From assembly GCF_006494535.1 (NCBI RefSeq), contig NZ_VHIQ01000008.1:62001-126000 (forward strand): a stretch of DNA of 64,000 bases, in the 5' to 3' direction. A model generated the notes under the pieces. That model made no database searches. It saw only the letters and a list, made by a program, of their open reading frames with translations, and was not told the origin of the DNA. This DNA is from Paucihalobacter ruber. Lineage in GTDB: Bacteria > Bacteroidota > Bacteroidia > Flavobacteriales > Flavobacteriaceae. Positions 38,313 through 48,024 of the stretch are shown in pieces. How positions within the stretch are numbered: the first letter of the stretch is position 1; each line of letters begins with the position of its first letter. Made by a program: the position numbers and the translations under genes.

Positions 38313-38328
38313 ATTGATTTAAATTCAT
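38272..38328 (-). CDS. hisL: Histidine operon leader peptide
   Basis: An 18-codon ORF from ATG 38328 to TAA 38272, reading MNLNQLHHHHSHTGNQAR: five His in six codons, four of them consecutive. It precedes the terminator and hisG, as in classical attenuation, where shortage of charged histidyl-tRNA stalls the ribosome and prevents the terminator from forming. The symbol hisL is used by analogy; this peptide shares no ancestry that I can show with the enterobacterial one. Its position, orientation and content together make a chance occurrence unlikely. Confidence 0.88.
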   Translation of the reverse strand: MNLNQLHHHHSHTGNQAR

Positions 38329-38346
38329 TTTTCTTATTTTGATAAA

Positions 38347-38378
38347 CAAAGATTCAGAAATTATAAATTGAATTCCAA
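38347..38378 (-). promoter_or_regulatory. Candidate promoter of the his operon
   Basis: On the minus strand TTG (38378-38376), 21 nt spacer, then AATCTTTG (38354-38347), one mismatch from the Bacteroidota -7 consensus TAnnTTTG. Transcription would start near 38340, about 12 nt before the leader peptide ATG. Confidence 0.45.
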
Positions 38379-38406
38379 ATTTTAGCTTGTTAAAATTATG
38401 CAAAGA

Positions 38407-39222
38407 CTATTGATTTCCTAAAATAATAGGCATTCCATCTTTTCCTGAACCAATTACAATTACTTTAGAATTTGGAGATTTAGATAATTCTAAAGTAGCC
38501 TGAATTCCTTTTTCCTGAAGAATCTTATCGGTTAACGACGCACTTAAAATTTGGTTAGCACGCGCCTTACCTTCGGCATCAATACGTTGTCTTTCGGCTT
38601 CTTGCTCTGCCTTTTGAAGTCTGAATTCATATTCTAATGCTTCCTGTTCCTGACTTAATTTACGCTCAATGGCATCTTTAATTGTTGGTGGCAAAGTAAC
38701 ATCTCTTACAAGTACTTCATTTAACTGAATAAATTGACCTTCTAATAATTTATTAGTCTCGGTAAAAATCTCTGTCTGAATAGCATCTCTTTTGCTCGAA
38801 TACAATTGCTCCGGTGTATATCTACCTACCACGCTTCTTGAAGCCGAACGAATAGCCGGTATTAAAACTCTTTGAACATAAGCTTCGCCCTTATCCTGGT
38901 GGAGTTTACCAAGATTTTCGTATTCAGGTTGAAACCATATAGAAGTATCTATTTTAATATCCAAACCATTTGAAGACAAGGCTCTAATTGGCTCAGATAA
39001 CTCTTGCTGTCTGGTTTCGTAAACAATTACTTTATTCCAAGGAGCAACTATATGAAAACCTTCAGTCATAGGTGGTTTATCGGTTACCACACCTTCACTA
39101 AAGGTTTTAAATAAAACACCTGCTTGTCCGGCACCAATTGTAACCGCCGATTTCGCTAAAATAATTATCAGCACAATAATTGCTATAATACCCGGTAATG
39201 CGATTTTTGGTAATCTTTCCAT
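38407..39222 (-). CDS. SPFH/prohibitin family membrane protein
   Basis: A 271-residue protein with one N-terminal membrane helix (about 8-28), then an SPFH domain (about 30-200: GQAGVLFKTFSEGVVTDKPPMTEGFHIVAPW) and a charged coiled-coil (about 190-240: QEQEALEYEFRLQKAEQEAERQRIDAEG), ending in hydrophobic Gly-rich sequence. Prohibitins form large ring assemblies that scaffold membrane microdomains or restrain FtsH-type proteases. 13 nt after the VWA-like protein gene, likely co-transcribed. Confidence 0.9.
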   Translation of the reverse strand: MERLPKIALPGIIAIIVLIIILAKSAVTIGAGQAGVLFKTFSEGVVTDKPPMTEGFHIVAPWNKVIVYETRQQELSEPIRALSSNGLDIKIDTSIWFQPEYENLGKLHQDKGEAYVQRVLIPAIRSASRSVVGRYTPEQLYSSKRDAIQTEIFTETNKLLEGQFIQLNEVLVRDVTLPPTIKDAIERKLSQEQEALEYEFRLQKAEQEAERQRIDAEGKARANQILSASLTDKILQEKGIQATLELSKSPNSKVIVIGSGKDGMPIILGNQ

Positions 39223-39235
39223 AAAATTTAAATTT

Positions 39236-41269
39236 TTAAATTAATCCGTTATACTTTCTAATAAACCACTCTAAACCTAAGCTGAGCGCTAATAAAGCTA
39301 GCAGAATTTTAAAGTCTAGCAAAGGTACAATATTTTTGGTGCTTTTTTGAGTGATTTGGAAGCGTTTATCGTTAATCAATTCATAAAAAAGGGTTTCTAC
39401 TTCATTTGGAAAATAAGCCTTACCTTGATTTGTACCGGCCAAACTTTGAAGTTTTACAGCATTGGCATTTAAGAATTGTTGTTCAATATTAAATTCCAAT
39501 ATTTTAATCTGGCCTGATTTTGAAATATTTTCGTTCTCCTCGGTAATTATGAAATTATAATCACCTGCCAACAAGCCATTTAAATCAACAACATAATTAT
39601 TGTTATTTAATAATAGTGGATAGTTAAACTGTTGGTTACTTTCTGTATTGGTTAGTGAAATTACCAACTTGGCATTGGTCTCAAACTCGTAATTTTTATT
39701 AAAAAACTGCGCTGAGATTATGATTTTATCACTGCTGTTATAAAAAGAGTTATAGTCTATATTCAATCGGCTTTTTAGTTTGTTAGAACTTAAATATTGC
39801 ACCAATTTGCCCATAAAATTATCAAAATTATTAAACGATTGATCGTCTAAAAAACTTTGTGCACGCCAGCGCCAAATATCTTCACCAAGTAATAATGCTT
39901 GTCTTTGATTGTTAATTTCTGTGGTTGCTAATAAGGCTTCCTCAGTTTCAAAACCGTTGATGACTTTAAACAGCAAAATGTCATGAGGGACTCTTATTTC
40001 ACATTCACCAAATTCAGATCGTAAAGGCGGTAAGTTGCTGAAGTTTAAGTTATCGATAATAAAATTGCTGAAATTAATATTCTGAGCGGCCTGATGATTT
40101 TCATACTGATTGGTAATGGTTTGCTTAAATTTAGTTTGAACTTGGTTTAAAAACCGCCAGTTGGTATTGGTGCCGGCAATGATAAAGCTGTTCAGTTCTA
40201 ATTGATCGAGCAAATCAAATAAAGGTTTAAAACTTGCATCAGGTTGATACAAAACAAACAATTGATAATCTTCAATTTGACCAAGAACCTCATCTACTTT
40301 TAAAATAATAGCCGAACGTTGTTCATTGGTTTCAATACTCTTTTTTAGTACGCCTAAATCTGGATGCATCATGGTCGAAACAATTGCAATATTCGATTTT
40401 TCGTCTATAACTTCTACCGCAAAATTTTTAATATTGTTAGTACTGTTTTTTTCGTTTTCAAGCGGAAGCAATTCAACTTTATAAGATTTAACACCAATAT
40501 TTTCAGCGAGTATGGTGGTATTTACTACTTTAGAATTATTTTTTGAATCTAGGTTAATCGTCTCAGAAAAAAGAATCCTATCTCCAGACGAAATTTTTAG
40601 TTGTGTTGAAACTGCTTCATTACCATCATACACTACCACTGTTTCTACCGGAAATCTATTTTTTAAAAAAGCGTATTTGTTAACGTTTAATTGCTGAATT
40701 TTAAGATCGGCATACTTGGTTGTGTCTCCTAAAATTAAAGGGAATACAGGCAATTTTTTAGTTGAAGCGCTGTACTGATAATCGCGACCGTAAGTTTGAT
40801 TACCGTCGGTTAATAAGGTAATGGCTGTATTGCTGTTTTTATAAATATCAGCCAAACCCGATAGTGCTTTTGAAATGTCTGATTGGTTCTTATCAAAATT
40901 AGTTTCAGTTAAATTATATAATTCACTATCAAACTGATAAAACTCAATATTAAAGCGATTGTTTAACTCTGAATTAGACTTTACTGTCTCTAAAAAGTCA
41001 ATTGCTCTTTCATGTTGATTGAGATATTTTATAGATTCTGAATTGTCAACAGCAACCACCAAGTTGGGTTTTTCGGAATAATAAGTGGTGTTTTGAAACT
41101 TTGGATTTATTAACAATAACAATAAAGTAAATATACTTACAAACCTTAAAATTGCCAGATAAGCGCTGACCTTTTTACTAATTTTAGATTTCACTCTATA
41201 TTGAAATAGCGCCAATGACAGCGCTATTCCAAATGATAGTATGATAAAAAAAATTGTGAGGTTTGTCAT
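39236..41269 (-). CDS. Large membrane-anchored VWA-like protein of unknown function
   Basis: A 677-residue protein. Two N-terminal helices (about 4-22 and 38-60), then a VWA-type fold (VVAVDNSESIKYL at about 91 resembles a MIDAS DxSxS motif; TAITLLTDGNQTYG follows), a long extracytoplasmic region, and a final helix (about 653-670). The topology matches BatA/BatB-like and DUF4159-type membrane proteins of the Bacteroidota. No enzyme motif seen. It precedes the SPFH gene by 13 nt and follows fabG by 26 nt. Confidence 0.7.
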   Translation of the reverse strand: MTNLTIFFIILSFGIALSLALFQYRVKSKISKKVSAYLAILRFVSIFTLLLLLINPKFQNTTYYSEKPNLVVAVDNSESIKYLNQHERAIDFLETVKSNSELNNRFNIEFYQFDSELYNLTETNFDKNQSDISKALSGLADIYKNSNTAITLLTDGNQTYGRDYQYSASTKKLPVFPLILGDTTKYADLKIQQLNVNKYAFLKNRFPVETVVVYDGNEAVSTQLKISSGDRILFSETINLDSKNNSKVVNTTILAENIGVKSYKVELLPLENEKNSTNNIKNFAVEVIDEKSNIAIVSTMMHPDLGVLKKSIETNEQRSAIILKVDEVLGQIEDYQLFVLYQPDASFKPLFDLLDQLELNSFIIAGTNTNWRFLNQVQTKFKQTITNQYENHQAAQNINFSNFIIDNLNFSNLPPLRSEFGECEIRVPHDILLFKVINGFETEEALLATTEINNQRQALLLGEDIWRWRAQSFLDDQSFNNFDNFMGKLVQYLSSNKLKSRLNIDYNSFYNSSDKIIISAQFFNKNYEFETNAKLVISLTNTESNQQFNYPLLLNNNNYVVDLNGLLAGDYNFIITEENENISKSGQIKILEFNIEQQFLNANAVKLQSLAGTNQGKAYFPNEVETLFYELINDKRFQITQKSTKNIVPLLDFKILLALLALSLGLEWFIRKYNGLI

Positions 41270-41295
41270 TTAATTTTTCTGATACTTTAAGTATG

Positions 41296-42042
41296 TTAAG
41301 TAAGCATACCGCCGTCAACATGTAAGGTTTGACCGGTGACATATGCACTTAAATCGCTGGCTAAAAACACGCAGGCATTGGCGATATCCTCGGGTGTTCC
41401 GCCGCGTTTTAAAGGAATGGCATCTCTCCAGCCTTTTACGGTATTTTCGTCTAACTTGGCAGTCATTTCTGTTTCTATAAATCCGGGTGCTATCACGTTA
41501 CAACGAATGTTACGTGAGCCTAATTCTAACGCCACCGATTTAGAAAAACCAATAATACCGGCTTTTGAAGCAGCGTAATTGGTTTGTCCGGCATTTCCTT
41601 TAACTCCAACTACAGAACTCATATTGATGATAGACCCATAACGCTGTTTAAGCATGGTGCGTTGTACAGCTTTGGTCATATTGAAAACCGATTTTAAATT
41701 AACTTCAATCACCTTATCGAAGTCTTCTTCGCTCATACGCATCAACAGATTGTCTTTGGTAATACCTGCATTATTGATAAGAATATCGATCGAACCGAAC
41801 TCAGCAAGTACCTCTTCAGCTAACTGTTGTGAAGCTTCATAATTTGATGCGTCGCTTTTGTAAGCTTTTACTTTAACGCCAAGAGCACTTAATTCTTTTT
41901 CTAATGCCAAAGCTGACTCAGCCGAAGAGCTGTATGTAAAAGCAACGTTGGCGCCGTGTTGCGCAAAAATTTCGGCTATTCCTTTGCCTATACCTCTACT
42001 GGCTCCGGTGATGATGGCTGTTTTTCCTTGTAGTAATTTCAT
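41296..42042 (-). CDS. fabG: 3-oxoacyl-[ACP] reductase FabG
   Basis: Reduces 3-oxoacyl-ACP with NADPH in fatty-acid elongation. A 248-residue SDR with TGASRGIG (about 12-19), NNAG, catalytic Ser in INMSSVVG, YAASK as YxxxK, and the FabG-type C-terminus FLASDLSAYVTGQTLHVDGGM. Other SDRs in the window are less FabG-like. Not adjacent to other fab genes; it lies between sucD and the VWA-like gene. Confidence 0.93.
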   Translation of the reverse strand: MKLLQGKTAIITGASRGIGKGIAEIFAQHGANVAFTYSSSAESALALEKELSALGVKVKAYKSDASNYEASQQLAEEVLAEFGSIDILINNAGITKDNLLMRMSEEDFDKVIEVNLKSVFNMTKAVQRTMLKQRYGSIINMSSVVGVKGNAGQTNYAASKAGIIGFSKSVALELGSRNIRCNVIAPGFIETEMTAKLDENTVKGWRDAIPLKRGGTPEDIANACVFLASDLSAYVTGQTLHVDGGMLT

Positions 42043-42149
42043 ATAAAAAGATTTAAACTATATTCTTTGTTTTAATTAAAGGTGTTTTCGTTATTTAAAT
42101 TAGTAAATGTGACGTGTAAAGATAATTAAACCCAAAATGTTAATGAATT

Positions 42150-42196
42150 AAAAACCTCACAAAATTGCGTTATTTAAAACGACAACCTTGTGAGGT
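42150..42196 (-). terminator. Terminator after sucD
   Basis: CCTCACAA and TTGTGAGG form an 8-bp stem on the minus strand with a 25-nt loop, followed by TTTTT. It lies 20-65 nt after the sucD stop. Confidence 0.6.
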
Positions 42197-42216
42197 GTAT
42201 TAACACAACAATTAAA

Positions 42217-43089
42217 TTAACTTAAAACTTCGGCAACTTTTTTACCAATTTCAGCAGGCGAATCAACAACGTGTATTCCGCATTCGCGCATAATTTTTTT
42301 CTTGGCCTGTGCAGTATCATCGCTTCCGCCAACAATGGCTCCGGCGTGACCCATGGTACGACCTGCAGGAGCAGTTTCGCCTGCTATAAAACCAATAATT
42401 GGTTTCTTACTGCCACTTTGCTTATACCAGTTGGCAGCATCAGCTTCTAACTGTCCACCAATTTCACCAATCATAACAACAGCTTCGGTTTCTGGGTCGT
42501 TGATTAACATTTCAACAGCTTCTTTGGTAGTAGTTCCAATAATTGGATCACCACCAATACCAATGGCTGTGGTAATTCCTAATCCTTGTTTTACAACCTG
42601 ATCGGCTGCTTCATAAGTAAGTGTTCCCGATTTTGAAACAATACCTACATTACCTTTTTTAAATACAAATCCGGGCATGATACCAACTTTCGCCTCTTCG
42701 GGAGTAATAACTCCGGGGCAGTTTGGACCAATTAATCGGCAATCTCTGTTTTTTATGTAATCGAATGCCTTAATCATATCCGCCACCGGAATTCCTTCAG
42801 TGATGGTAATAATAACTTTAATGCCCGCATCGGCTGCTTCCATAATGGCATCGGCTGCAAAGGCCGGCGGTACAAAAATAATACTGGTATCGGCTCCGGC
42901 TTTTTCAACAGCTTCGGCCACGGTATTAAACACCGGTTTATCAAGGTGCATCTGGCCTCCTTTTCCGGGAGTAACGCCGCCAACAACGTTGGTACCGTAT
43001 TCTATCATTTGTCCGGCGTGAAAAGTACCTTCACTGCCTGTAAATCCTTGTACAATTATTTTTGAATTTTTATTGACTAAAACACTCAT
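42217..43089 (-). CDS. sucD: Succinyl-CoA synthetase alpha subunit
   Basis: TCA-cycle enzyme subunit, 290 residues. CoA-binding N-terminal domain ([25 protein letters not shown]); ligase domain with [10 protein letters not shown] and the phospho-histidine in [13 protein letters not shown] (about 247). The beta subunit gene (sucC) is not adjacent, as in many Bacteroidota. Likely first or sole gene of its unit; it ends at a terminator. Confidence 0.95.
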   Translation of the reverse strand: MSVLVNKNSKIIVQGFTGSEGTFHAGQMIEYGTNVVGGVTPGKGGQMHLDKPVFNTVAEAVEKAGADTSIIFVPPAFAADAIMEAADAGIKVIITITEGIPVADMIKAFDYIKNRDCRLIGPNCPGVITPEEAKVGIMPGFVFKKGNVGIVSKSGTLTYEAADQVVKQGLGITTAIGIGGDPIIGTTTKEAVEMLINDPETEAVVMIGEIGGQLEADAANWYKQSGSKKPIIGFIAGETAPAGRTMGHAGAIVGGSDDTAQAKKKIMRECGIHVVDSPAEIGKKVAEVLS

Positions 43090-43179
43090 CGATGTTATTT
43101 TTTAGGTTTTTAAAAACTGATGCAAAAGTAAGTTTTAAGCTTCTATTTTTAAAACTTAAAGTTGACTTTTATCACTAAT

Positions 43180-44130
43180 TTATGATTGTTTATTTCTATT
43201 GGATTTTAACTCATCGAGAATCTTTGGAATTTGTCTTATCGACGCTAATTCCTTTAGTTTTACTCTAGATTCATCGGCCGGATAGCCAAAGTAGGTTTTA
43301 CCACCATCTAAAGATTTACTAATACCCGATTGCGCTAAAATAACTGCCTTTTCACCAATGGTAATACCACTGGTGCTACCCACTTGTCCCCAAATGGTGA
43401 CCTCATCGCCTATAACAACACAACCTGCTATGCCTGTTTGCGAAGCAATTAAACACTTTTTACCCACAATAGTGTCGTGCCCAATTTGAATTTGATTGTC
43501 TAGTTTACTTCCTGCTTTAATAGTGGTACTGGCCGTTACACCACGGTCTATGGTACATAACGCGCCAATATCGACATTATCTTCTATAACCACATTACCG
43601 CCTGAAATAAGCGGATCAAAACCTTCTGGACGTTTCTTATAGTAAAAAGCACTGGCGCCTAAAACGGTTCCGGCGTGAATGGTGACATGGCTACCTATAA
43701 CGGTATCATCGTAAATAATAACGCCGGGATGAATAATACAATTATCTCCAATGATAACGTTGTTACCAATAAAGCAATTAGGCTGAATAATGGTGTTCTT
43801 TCCTATTTGAGCACTCTCGGAAATAGCAGAAGTTGCCGGTACAAAAGGTTTAAAGTGCTTGGTTAGTTTATTGAAATCCCTGAACGGATCGTCACTTATC
43901 AGTAGGGCTTTGCCTTCGGGACAATCTACTTCTTTGTTAATAAGCACAATAGTTGCTGCGCTTTGCAATGCCTTGTCATAATATTTTGGGTGGTCTACAA
44001 ACACAATATCACCCGTTTCAACCACATGAATCTCATTCATGCCAAGAACAGGAAAATTAGCATCACCAACGAATTGGGCATCAATAAGGCTTGCTATTTC
44101 CTTTAAGGTATAAGGTTTTAGGAACTTCAT
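43180..44130 (-). CDS. LpxD-like UDP-3-O-acylglucosamine N-acyltransferase paralogue
   Basis: A 316-residue left-handed beta-helix acyltransferase. The N-terminal domain (KPYTLKEIASLIDAQFVGDANFPVLGMNEIHVVETGDIVFVDHPKYYDKAL) and hexapeptide repeats from about 100 to 260 are of LpxD type, including the His in QIGHDTIVGKKC. A closer LpxD candidate with standard operon context lies at 46944-47972. I recall this second copy in many Bacteroidota next to efp. Probably acylates a sugar nucleotide; whether it serves lipid A is unknown. Its ATG overlaps the efp stop by 1 nt. Confidence 0.8.
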   Translation of the reverse strand: MKFLKPYTLKEIASLIDAQFVGDANFPVLGMNEIHVVETGDIVFVDHPKYYDKALQSAATIVLINKEVDCPEGKALLISDDPFRDFNKLTKHFKPFVPATSAISESAQIGKNTIIQPNCFIGNNVIIGDNCIIHPGVIIYDDTVIGSHVTIHAGTVLGASAFYYKKRPEGFDPLISGGNVVIEDNVDIGALCTIDRGVTASTTIKAGSKLDNQIQIGHDTIVGKKCLIASQTGIAGCVVIGDEVTIWGQVGSTSGITIGEKAVILAQSGISKSLDGGKTYFGYPADESRVKLKELASIRQIPKILDELKSNRNKQS

Positions 44131-44699
44131 TATTCCTTAACGCGTTCTTTGTAAGTACCCTTTTCTGTTTCTATTTTTATTTTGTCACCCTCATTTATAA
44201 ATAAAGGCACATTAACAATAGCTCCTGTTTCTACAGTTGCGGGCTTGGTTGCGTTGGTGGCGGTGTTGCCTTTAACGCCGGGTTCGGTGTGTGTTACTTC
44301 TAAAACCACGCTGGCAGGCATTTCCACAGATAAAGGTGAGCCACCATCTTCGGTGTTGATTAATATGGTTACAACCTCACCTTCTTTTAACAGATCTGGA
44401 GCGTCTAAGGCCGATCTTTGTAAGGTAATTTGATTATAGTCTTCGGTGTTCATAAAATGAAAGGTATCGCCTTCGCTGTAAAGAAACTGAAATGTGTGTG
44501 TCTCTACGCGTACTTCTTCAATTTTATGTCCGGCTGAAAAAGTATTGTCCAAAACCTTTCCTGAGGTAACACTTCTTAATTTGGTTCTAACAAATGCAGG
44601 ACCTTTTCCGGGTTTTACGTGTAAAAATTCGATAATTTTATAAATATCATGGTTGTATCTAATGCATAATCCGTTTCTGATATCTGAAGTTGTTGCCAT
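44130..44699 (-). CDS. efp: Elongation factor P
   Basis: A 189-residue, three-domain factor that relieves ribosome stalling at polyproline. KOW-like domain 1 carries the tip lysine in HVKPGKGPAFVR (the residue modified in many bacteria), followed by domains 2 and 3, ending in FINEGDKIKIETEKGTYKERVKE. A partner modification gene (epmA/epmB) is not in the window. Situated between lpxA and the LpxD-like paralogue, an arrangement common in this phylum. Confidence 0.95.
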   Translation of the reverse strand: MATTSDIRNGLCIRYNHDIYKIIEFLHVKPGKGPAFVRTKLRSVTSGKVLDNTFSAGHKIEEVRVETHTFQFLYSEGDTFHFMNTEDYNQITLQRSALDAPDLLKEGEVVTILINTEDGGSPLSVEMPASVVLEVTHTEPGVKGNTATNATKPATVETGAIVNVPLFINEGDKIKIETEKGTYKERVKE

Positions 44700-44758
44700 A
44701 AATATAATTTTTATTTAAAAGTTTAATCAACCGCGGTTGAAGCTTTTGATTTGCAAAG

Positions 44759-45544
44759 TTAATTTGATTTTTGATAACCCTTCATAATACCGCGATGAGA
44801 ATTTCGGATGAATTGCAAAATCTCATCGCGTTCGGGTGTGGCTTCCATTTCGGCTTCAATAATTTCGGCTGCCTGGGTATTATTGTAGTTTTTTTGATAA
44901 AGAATTCGGTATATATTTTGGATTTCTCTGATTTTATCGGCCGAAAAACCGCGTCTTCTCAATCCAACCGAATTAATTCCAACATAAGAAAGAGGCTCAC
45001 GCGCCGCCTTTACAAATGGTGGCACATCTTTTCTAACCAAAGATCCGCCAGTTACAAAGGCATGGTTACCGATGGCACAAAACTGGTGTACGGCAGTCAT
45101 ACCAGCTAAAACCACATAATCGCCAACCGTAATATGACCAGCCAAGGTACTATTATTTGAAAATATGCAGTTGTTGCCAACTATGCAATCGTGCGCAATA
45201 TGGCAATAAGCCATAATTAAGCAATTATTGCCCACTACGGTTTTCATTTTATCGGTAGTACCGCGATTAATCGTAACACATTCGCGAATGGTTACATTAT
45301 TACCAATTTCTACGGTGGTGTCCTCGTCGTTGTATTTTAGATCTTGTGGTACCGCTGAAATAACTGCACCTGGAAAGATACTGCAATTTTTACCGATGCG
45401 AGCGCCCTCCATGATGGTAACGTTACTGCCTATCCATGTACCTTCGCCAATAACAACGTTGTTGTGAATGGTAGTAAACGGTTCTATTACAACATTTTTG
45501 GCTATTTTGGCACCTGGATGCACATATGCTAAGGGTTGATTCAT
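44759..45544 (-). CDS. lpxA: UDP-N-acetylglucosamine acyltransferase
   Basis: First step of lipid A synthesis: 3-O-acylation of UDP-GlcNAc. 261 residues: hexapeptide beta-helix about 1-185 with the catalytic His in MAYCHIAHDCIVGNNC, then a helical C-terminal domain (GLRRRGFSADKIREIQNIYRIL). Six nt separate it from the upstream lpxC-fabZ gene. Confidence 0.95.
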   Translation of the reverse strand: MNQPLAYVHPGAKIAKNVVIEPFTTIHNNVVIGEGTWIGSNVTIMEGARIGKNCSIFPGAVISAVPQDLKYNDEDTTVEIGNNVTIRECVTINRGTTDKMKTVVGNNCLIMAYCHIAHDCIVGNNCIFSNNSTLAGHITVGDYVVLAGMTAVHQFCAIGNHAFVTGGSLVRKDVPPFVKAAREPLSYVGINSVGLRRRGFSADKIREIQNIYRILYQKNYNNTQAAEIIEAEMEATPERDEILQFIRNSHRGIMKGYQKSN

Positions 45545-45550
45545 CTTAAT

Positions 45551-46957
45551 TTATTTTACTTTTGAAATTTGCGCCATTAATTCGGCTTCTGCACATAATT
45601 TACCATTTGCATAGGCATAACCTTGCATGTGGCAAATACCGCGTCGTATAGGCGTAATCAATTCACATTTAAATATTAACGTGTCTCCAGGAACTACTTT
45701 TTGCTTGAACTTGACATTATCTATTTTCATAAAAAAAGTTAGATAATTTTCTGGATCAGGCACGGTGCTTAATACCAAAATACCGCCGGTTTGTGCCATG
45801 GCTTCAACAATTAATACACCAGGCATCACTGGTGCTCCAGGAAAATGACCTTGGAAAAAACTTTCGTTCATGGTCACGTTTTTCATCCCGATAACATGAT
45901 GGTCGGACAGCTCAAAAACCTTGTCTAAGAATAAAAATGGCTGTCGGTGCGGCAACATATTCATAATCTGACAAACATCCATCAAGGGTTCTTGATTAAT
46001 GTCGATATTTGGCACATTGTTGCGACGTTCATTTTTTATAATTTTCGACATCTTTTTTGCGAATTGGGTATTGATATAATGCCCAGGTTTATTGGCAATC
46101 ACTTTCCCTTGAATGGCTGTACCAATAAGTGCTAAGTCACCAACTACATCTAGTAATTTATGTCGTGCCGCTTCATTTGGATGGTGTAAGGTAAGGTTAT
46201 CTAAAATTCCGTTAGGTTTTACTGAGATAGAATCCTTATTAAACGCCACTTTTAATTTCTCCATGGTTTCCGGAGATAGCTTTTTATCTACATAAACAAT
46301 AGCGTTATTTAAATCGCCTCCTTTTATAAGACCGTGTTCCAAAAGCATTTCAAGCTCGTGTAAAAAACTAAAAGTACGGCTGTCTGATATTTCATTTTTA
46401 AATTCAGAAATATGATTAAGGGTTGCATTTTGAGTTCCTAATACCTTTGTTCCAAAGTCGACCATCGTGGTGACTTTGTATTCTGTAGACGGCATTACTA
46501 AAATCTCACTACCTGATTCTTCGTCGGTATAAGAAATAATGTCTGTTACTACATAAACTTCTCTAACCGCATCTTGTTCTATTATTTCAGCCTTTTCAAT
46601 AGCTTCCACAAAGAATTTTGATGAGCCATCCATAATTGGTGGTTCGGATGCATTTAATTCAATAATAGCATTATCAACGCCCATTCCAACTAATGCGGCT
46701 AAAACATGCTCACATGTTTGGATAGTGACACCATTTTTTTCTAAACAAGTACCGCGTTGTGTATTGGTAACATAATTGGCATCGGCTTCAATTACAGGAT
46801 TACCTTCTAAATCAATACGTTTAAAAGCAAATCCGCTATGAATTGGCGCAGGCTTAAACGTTAGTTTTACTATATTACCCGTATGAAGTCCAACACCTTC
46901 TAAAGAGACTTCATTTTTGATTGTTTTTTGCCTTTGTTCTGTTTTAACTATCGCCAT
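45551..46957 (-). CDS. lpxC-fabZ: Bifunctional LpxC deacetylase / FabZ dehydratase fusion
   Basis: A 468-residue fusion. LpxC domain about 1-310: zinc ligands in [17 protein letters not shown] and [13 protein letters not shown], substrate loop SSKFFVEAI; it deacetylates UDP-3-O-acyl-GlcNAc. FabZ domain about 325-468: [13 protein letters not shown], the catalytic His in [23 protein letters not shown]; it dehydrates 3-hydroxyacyl-ACP. The fusion ties lipid A and fatty-acid synthesis and is characteristic of Bacteroidota. Its 5' end overlaps the lpxD 3' end by 14 nt. Confidence 0.96.
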   Translation of the reverse strand: MAIVKTEQRQKTIKNEVSLEGVGLHTGNIVKLTFKPAPIHSGFAFKRIDLEGNPVIEADANYVTNTQRGTCLEKNGVTIQTCEHVLAALVGMGVDNAIIELNASEPPIMDGSSKFFVEAIEKAEIIEQDAVREVYVVTDIISYTDEESGSEILVMPSTEYKVTTMVDFGTKVLGTQNATLNHISEFKNEISDSRTFSFLHELEMLLEHGLIKGGDLNNAIVYVDKKLSPETMEKLKVAFNKDSISVKPNGILDNLTLHHPNEAARHKLLDVVGDLALIGTAIQGKVIANKPGHYINTQFAKKMSKIIKNERRNNVPNIDINQEPLMDVCQIMNMLPHRQPFLFLDKVFELSDHHVIGMKNVTMNESFFQGHFPGAPVMPGVLIVEAMAQTGGILVLSTVPDPENYLTFFMKIDNVKFKQKVVPGDTLIFKCELITPIRRGICHMQGYAYANGKLCAEAELMAQISKVK

Positions 46958-47972
46958 TTTGTTTACTTTGAAGCTGATTGATGTCTTTCATTATTCTAGG
47001 TAAATTCTTGAAATGCACGTAAGATTTATTGTAATCGCCATATCCAAAAGCAGGTGAGCCTTGTAATACCTCGTTATCTTTAACATTTCGACCAATGCCA
47101 GATTGCGCTTGGATTTTAACATTATTACCAACCGTTATATGACCCGCAAAACCTACTTGACCTCCAATTTGACAATTTTCGCCAATTTTGGTAGAACCGG
47201 CAACTCCAGTTTGTGCCGCTATCACAGTGTTTTTACCAATTTCAACATTATGCGCTATTTGTATTTGATTGTCTAGCTTTACGCCTCTTCTTATAATGGT
47301 GCTGCCTAGTGTGGCACGATCAATCGTAGTACAGGCTCCAATATCTACATTGTCTTCAATAATTACATTGCCAGTTTGTGGTACTTTTTGATATTCACCA
47401 TTTTGGTCTGGTGCAAAACCAAAACCATCAGCACCAATAATAGCGCCCGAATTGATTACACAGCTGGCTCCAATAACGCAATCGGAGTAAATTTTAGTAC
47501 CCGCGAATATAATGGTGTTGGATCCAATGGTTACATTATCGCCGATATAGACATTCGGGAATATTTTAACATTATCGCCAATATTCACCTTGTCGCCTAC
47601 GTATGAAAAAGCTCCGAGGTAAATATCTTTTCCATAGAGCGCGGTTTCCGCAATAAAACTAGGTTGTTCTATTCCGAATTTATTTAGTTTAATTTGATTG
47701 TAATACGATAGTAATTGCGAAAATGCTTTATAAGCATCTTCAACTTTAATAAGGGTTGTTGTAATTGCTTGTTCAGCCACAAAAGCTTTATCTACAATAG
47801 TGATTGACGCTTTGGTAGTATATATATAGGACTTGTATTTTGGATTGGCCAAAAAAGTAAGACTTCCCGGAATACCTTCTTCTATTTTGGCAAGTTTAGA
47901 AACTTCAACATCGGGATTCCCTTCTATTTCACCTTCTAAAATACCTGCTATTTGTTGTGCTGTGAATTTCAC
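46944..47972 (-). CDS. lpxD: UDP-3-O-acylglucosamine N-acyltransferase, GTG start
   Basis: Third enzyme of lipid A synthesis, adding the second acyl chain. From GTG at 47972 the protein has 342 residues and opens [20 protein letters not shown], the normal LpxD start; the frame is open 53 codons further but this extension is unlike the family and overlaps the HD gene. N-terminal uridine-binding domain to about 100, hexapeptide helix to about 300 with the catalytic His in [12 protein letters not shown]. First gene of lpxD-lpxC/fabZ-lpxA-efp. Confidence 0.93.
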   Translation of the reverse strand: MKFTAQQIAGILEGEIEGNPDVEVSKLAKIEEGIPGSLTFLANPKYKSYIYTTKASITIVDKAFVAEQAITTTLIKVEDAYKAFSQLLSYYNQIKLNKFGIEQPSFIAETALYGKDIYLGAFSYVGDKVNIGDNVKIFPNVYIGDNVTIGSNTIIFAGTKIYSDCVIGASCVINSGAIIGADGFGFAPDQNGEYQKVPQTGNVIIEDNVDIGACTTIDRATLGSTIIRRGVKLDNQIQIAHNVEIGKNTVIAAQTGVAGSTKIGENCQIGGQVGFAGHITVGNNVKIQAQSGIGRNVKDNEVLQGSPAFGYGDYNKSYVHFKNLPRIMKDINQLQSKQNGDS

Positions 47973-48024
47973 ATGTTCATTTTTTAGCGGTTGGTTGATT
48001 ACTGGCAAAAATAGAAAAAATGTC

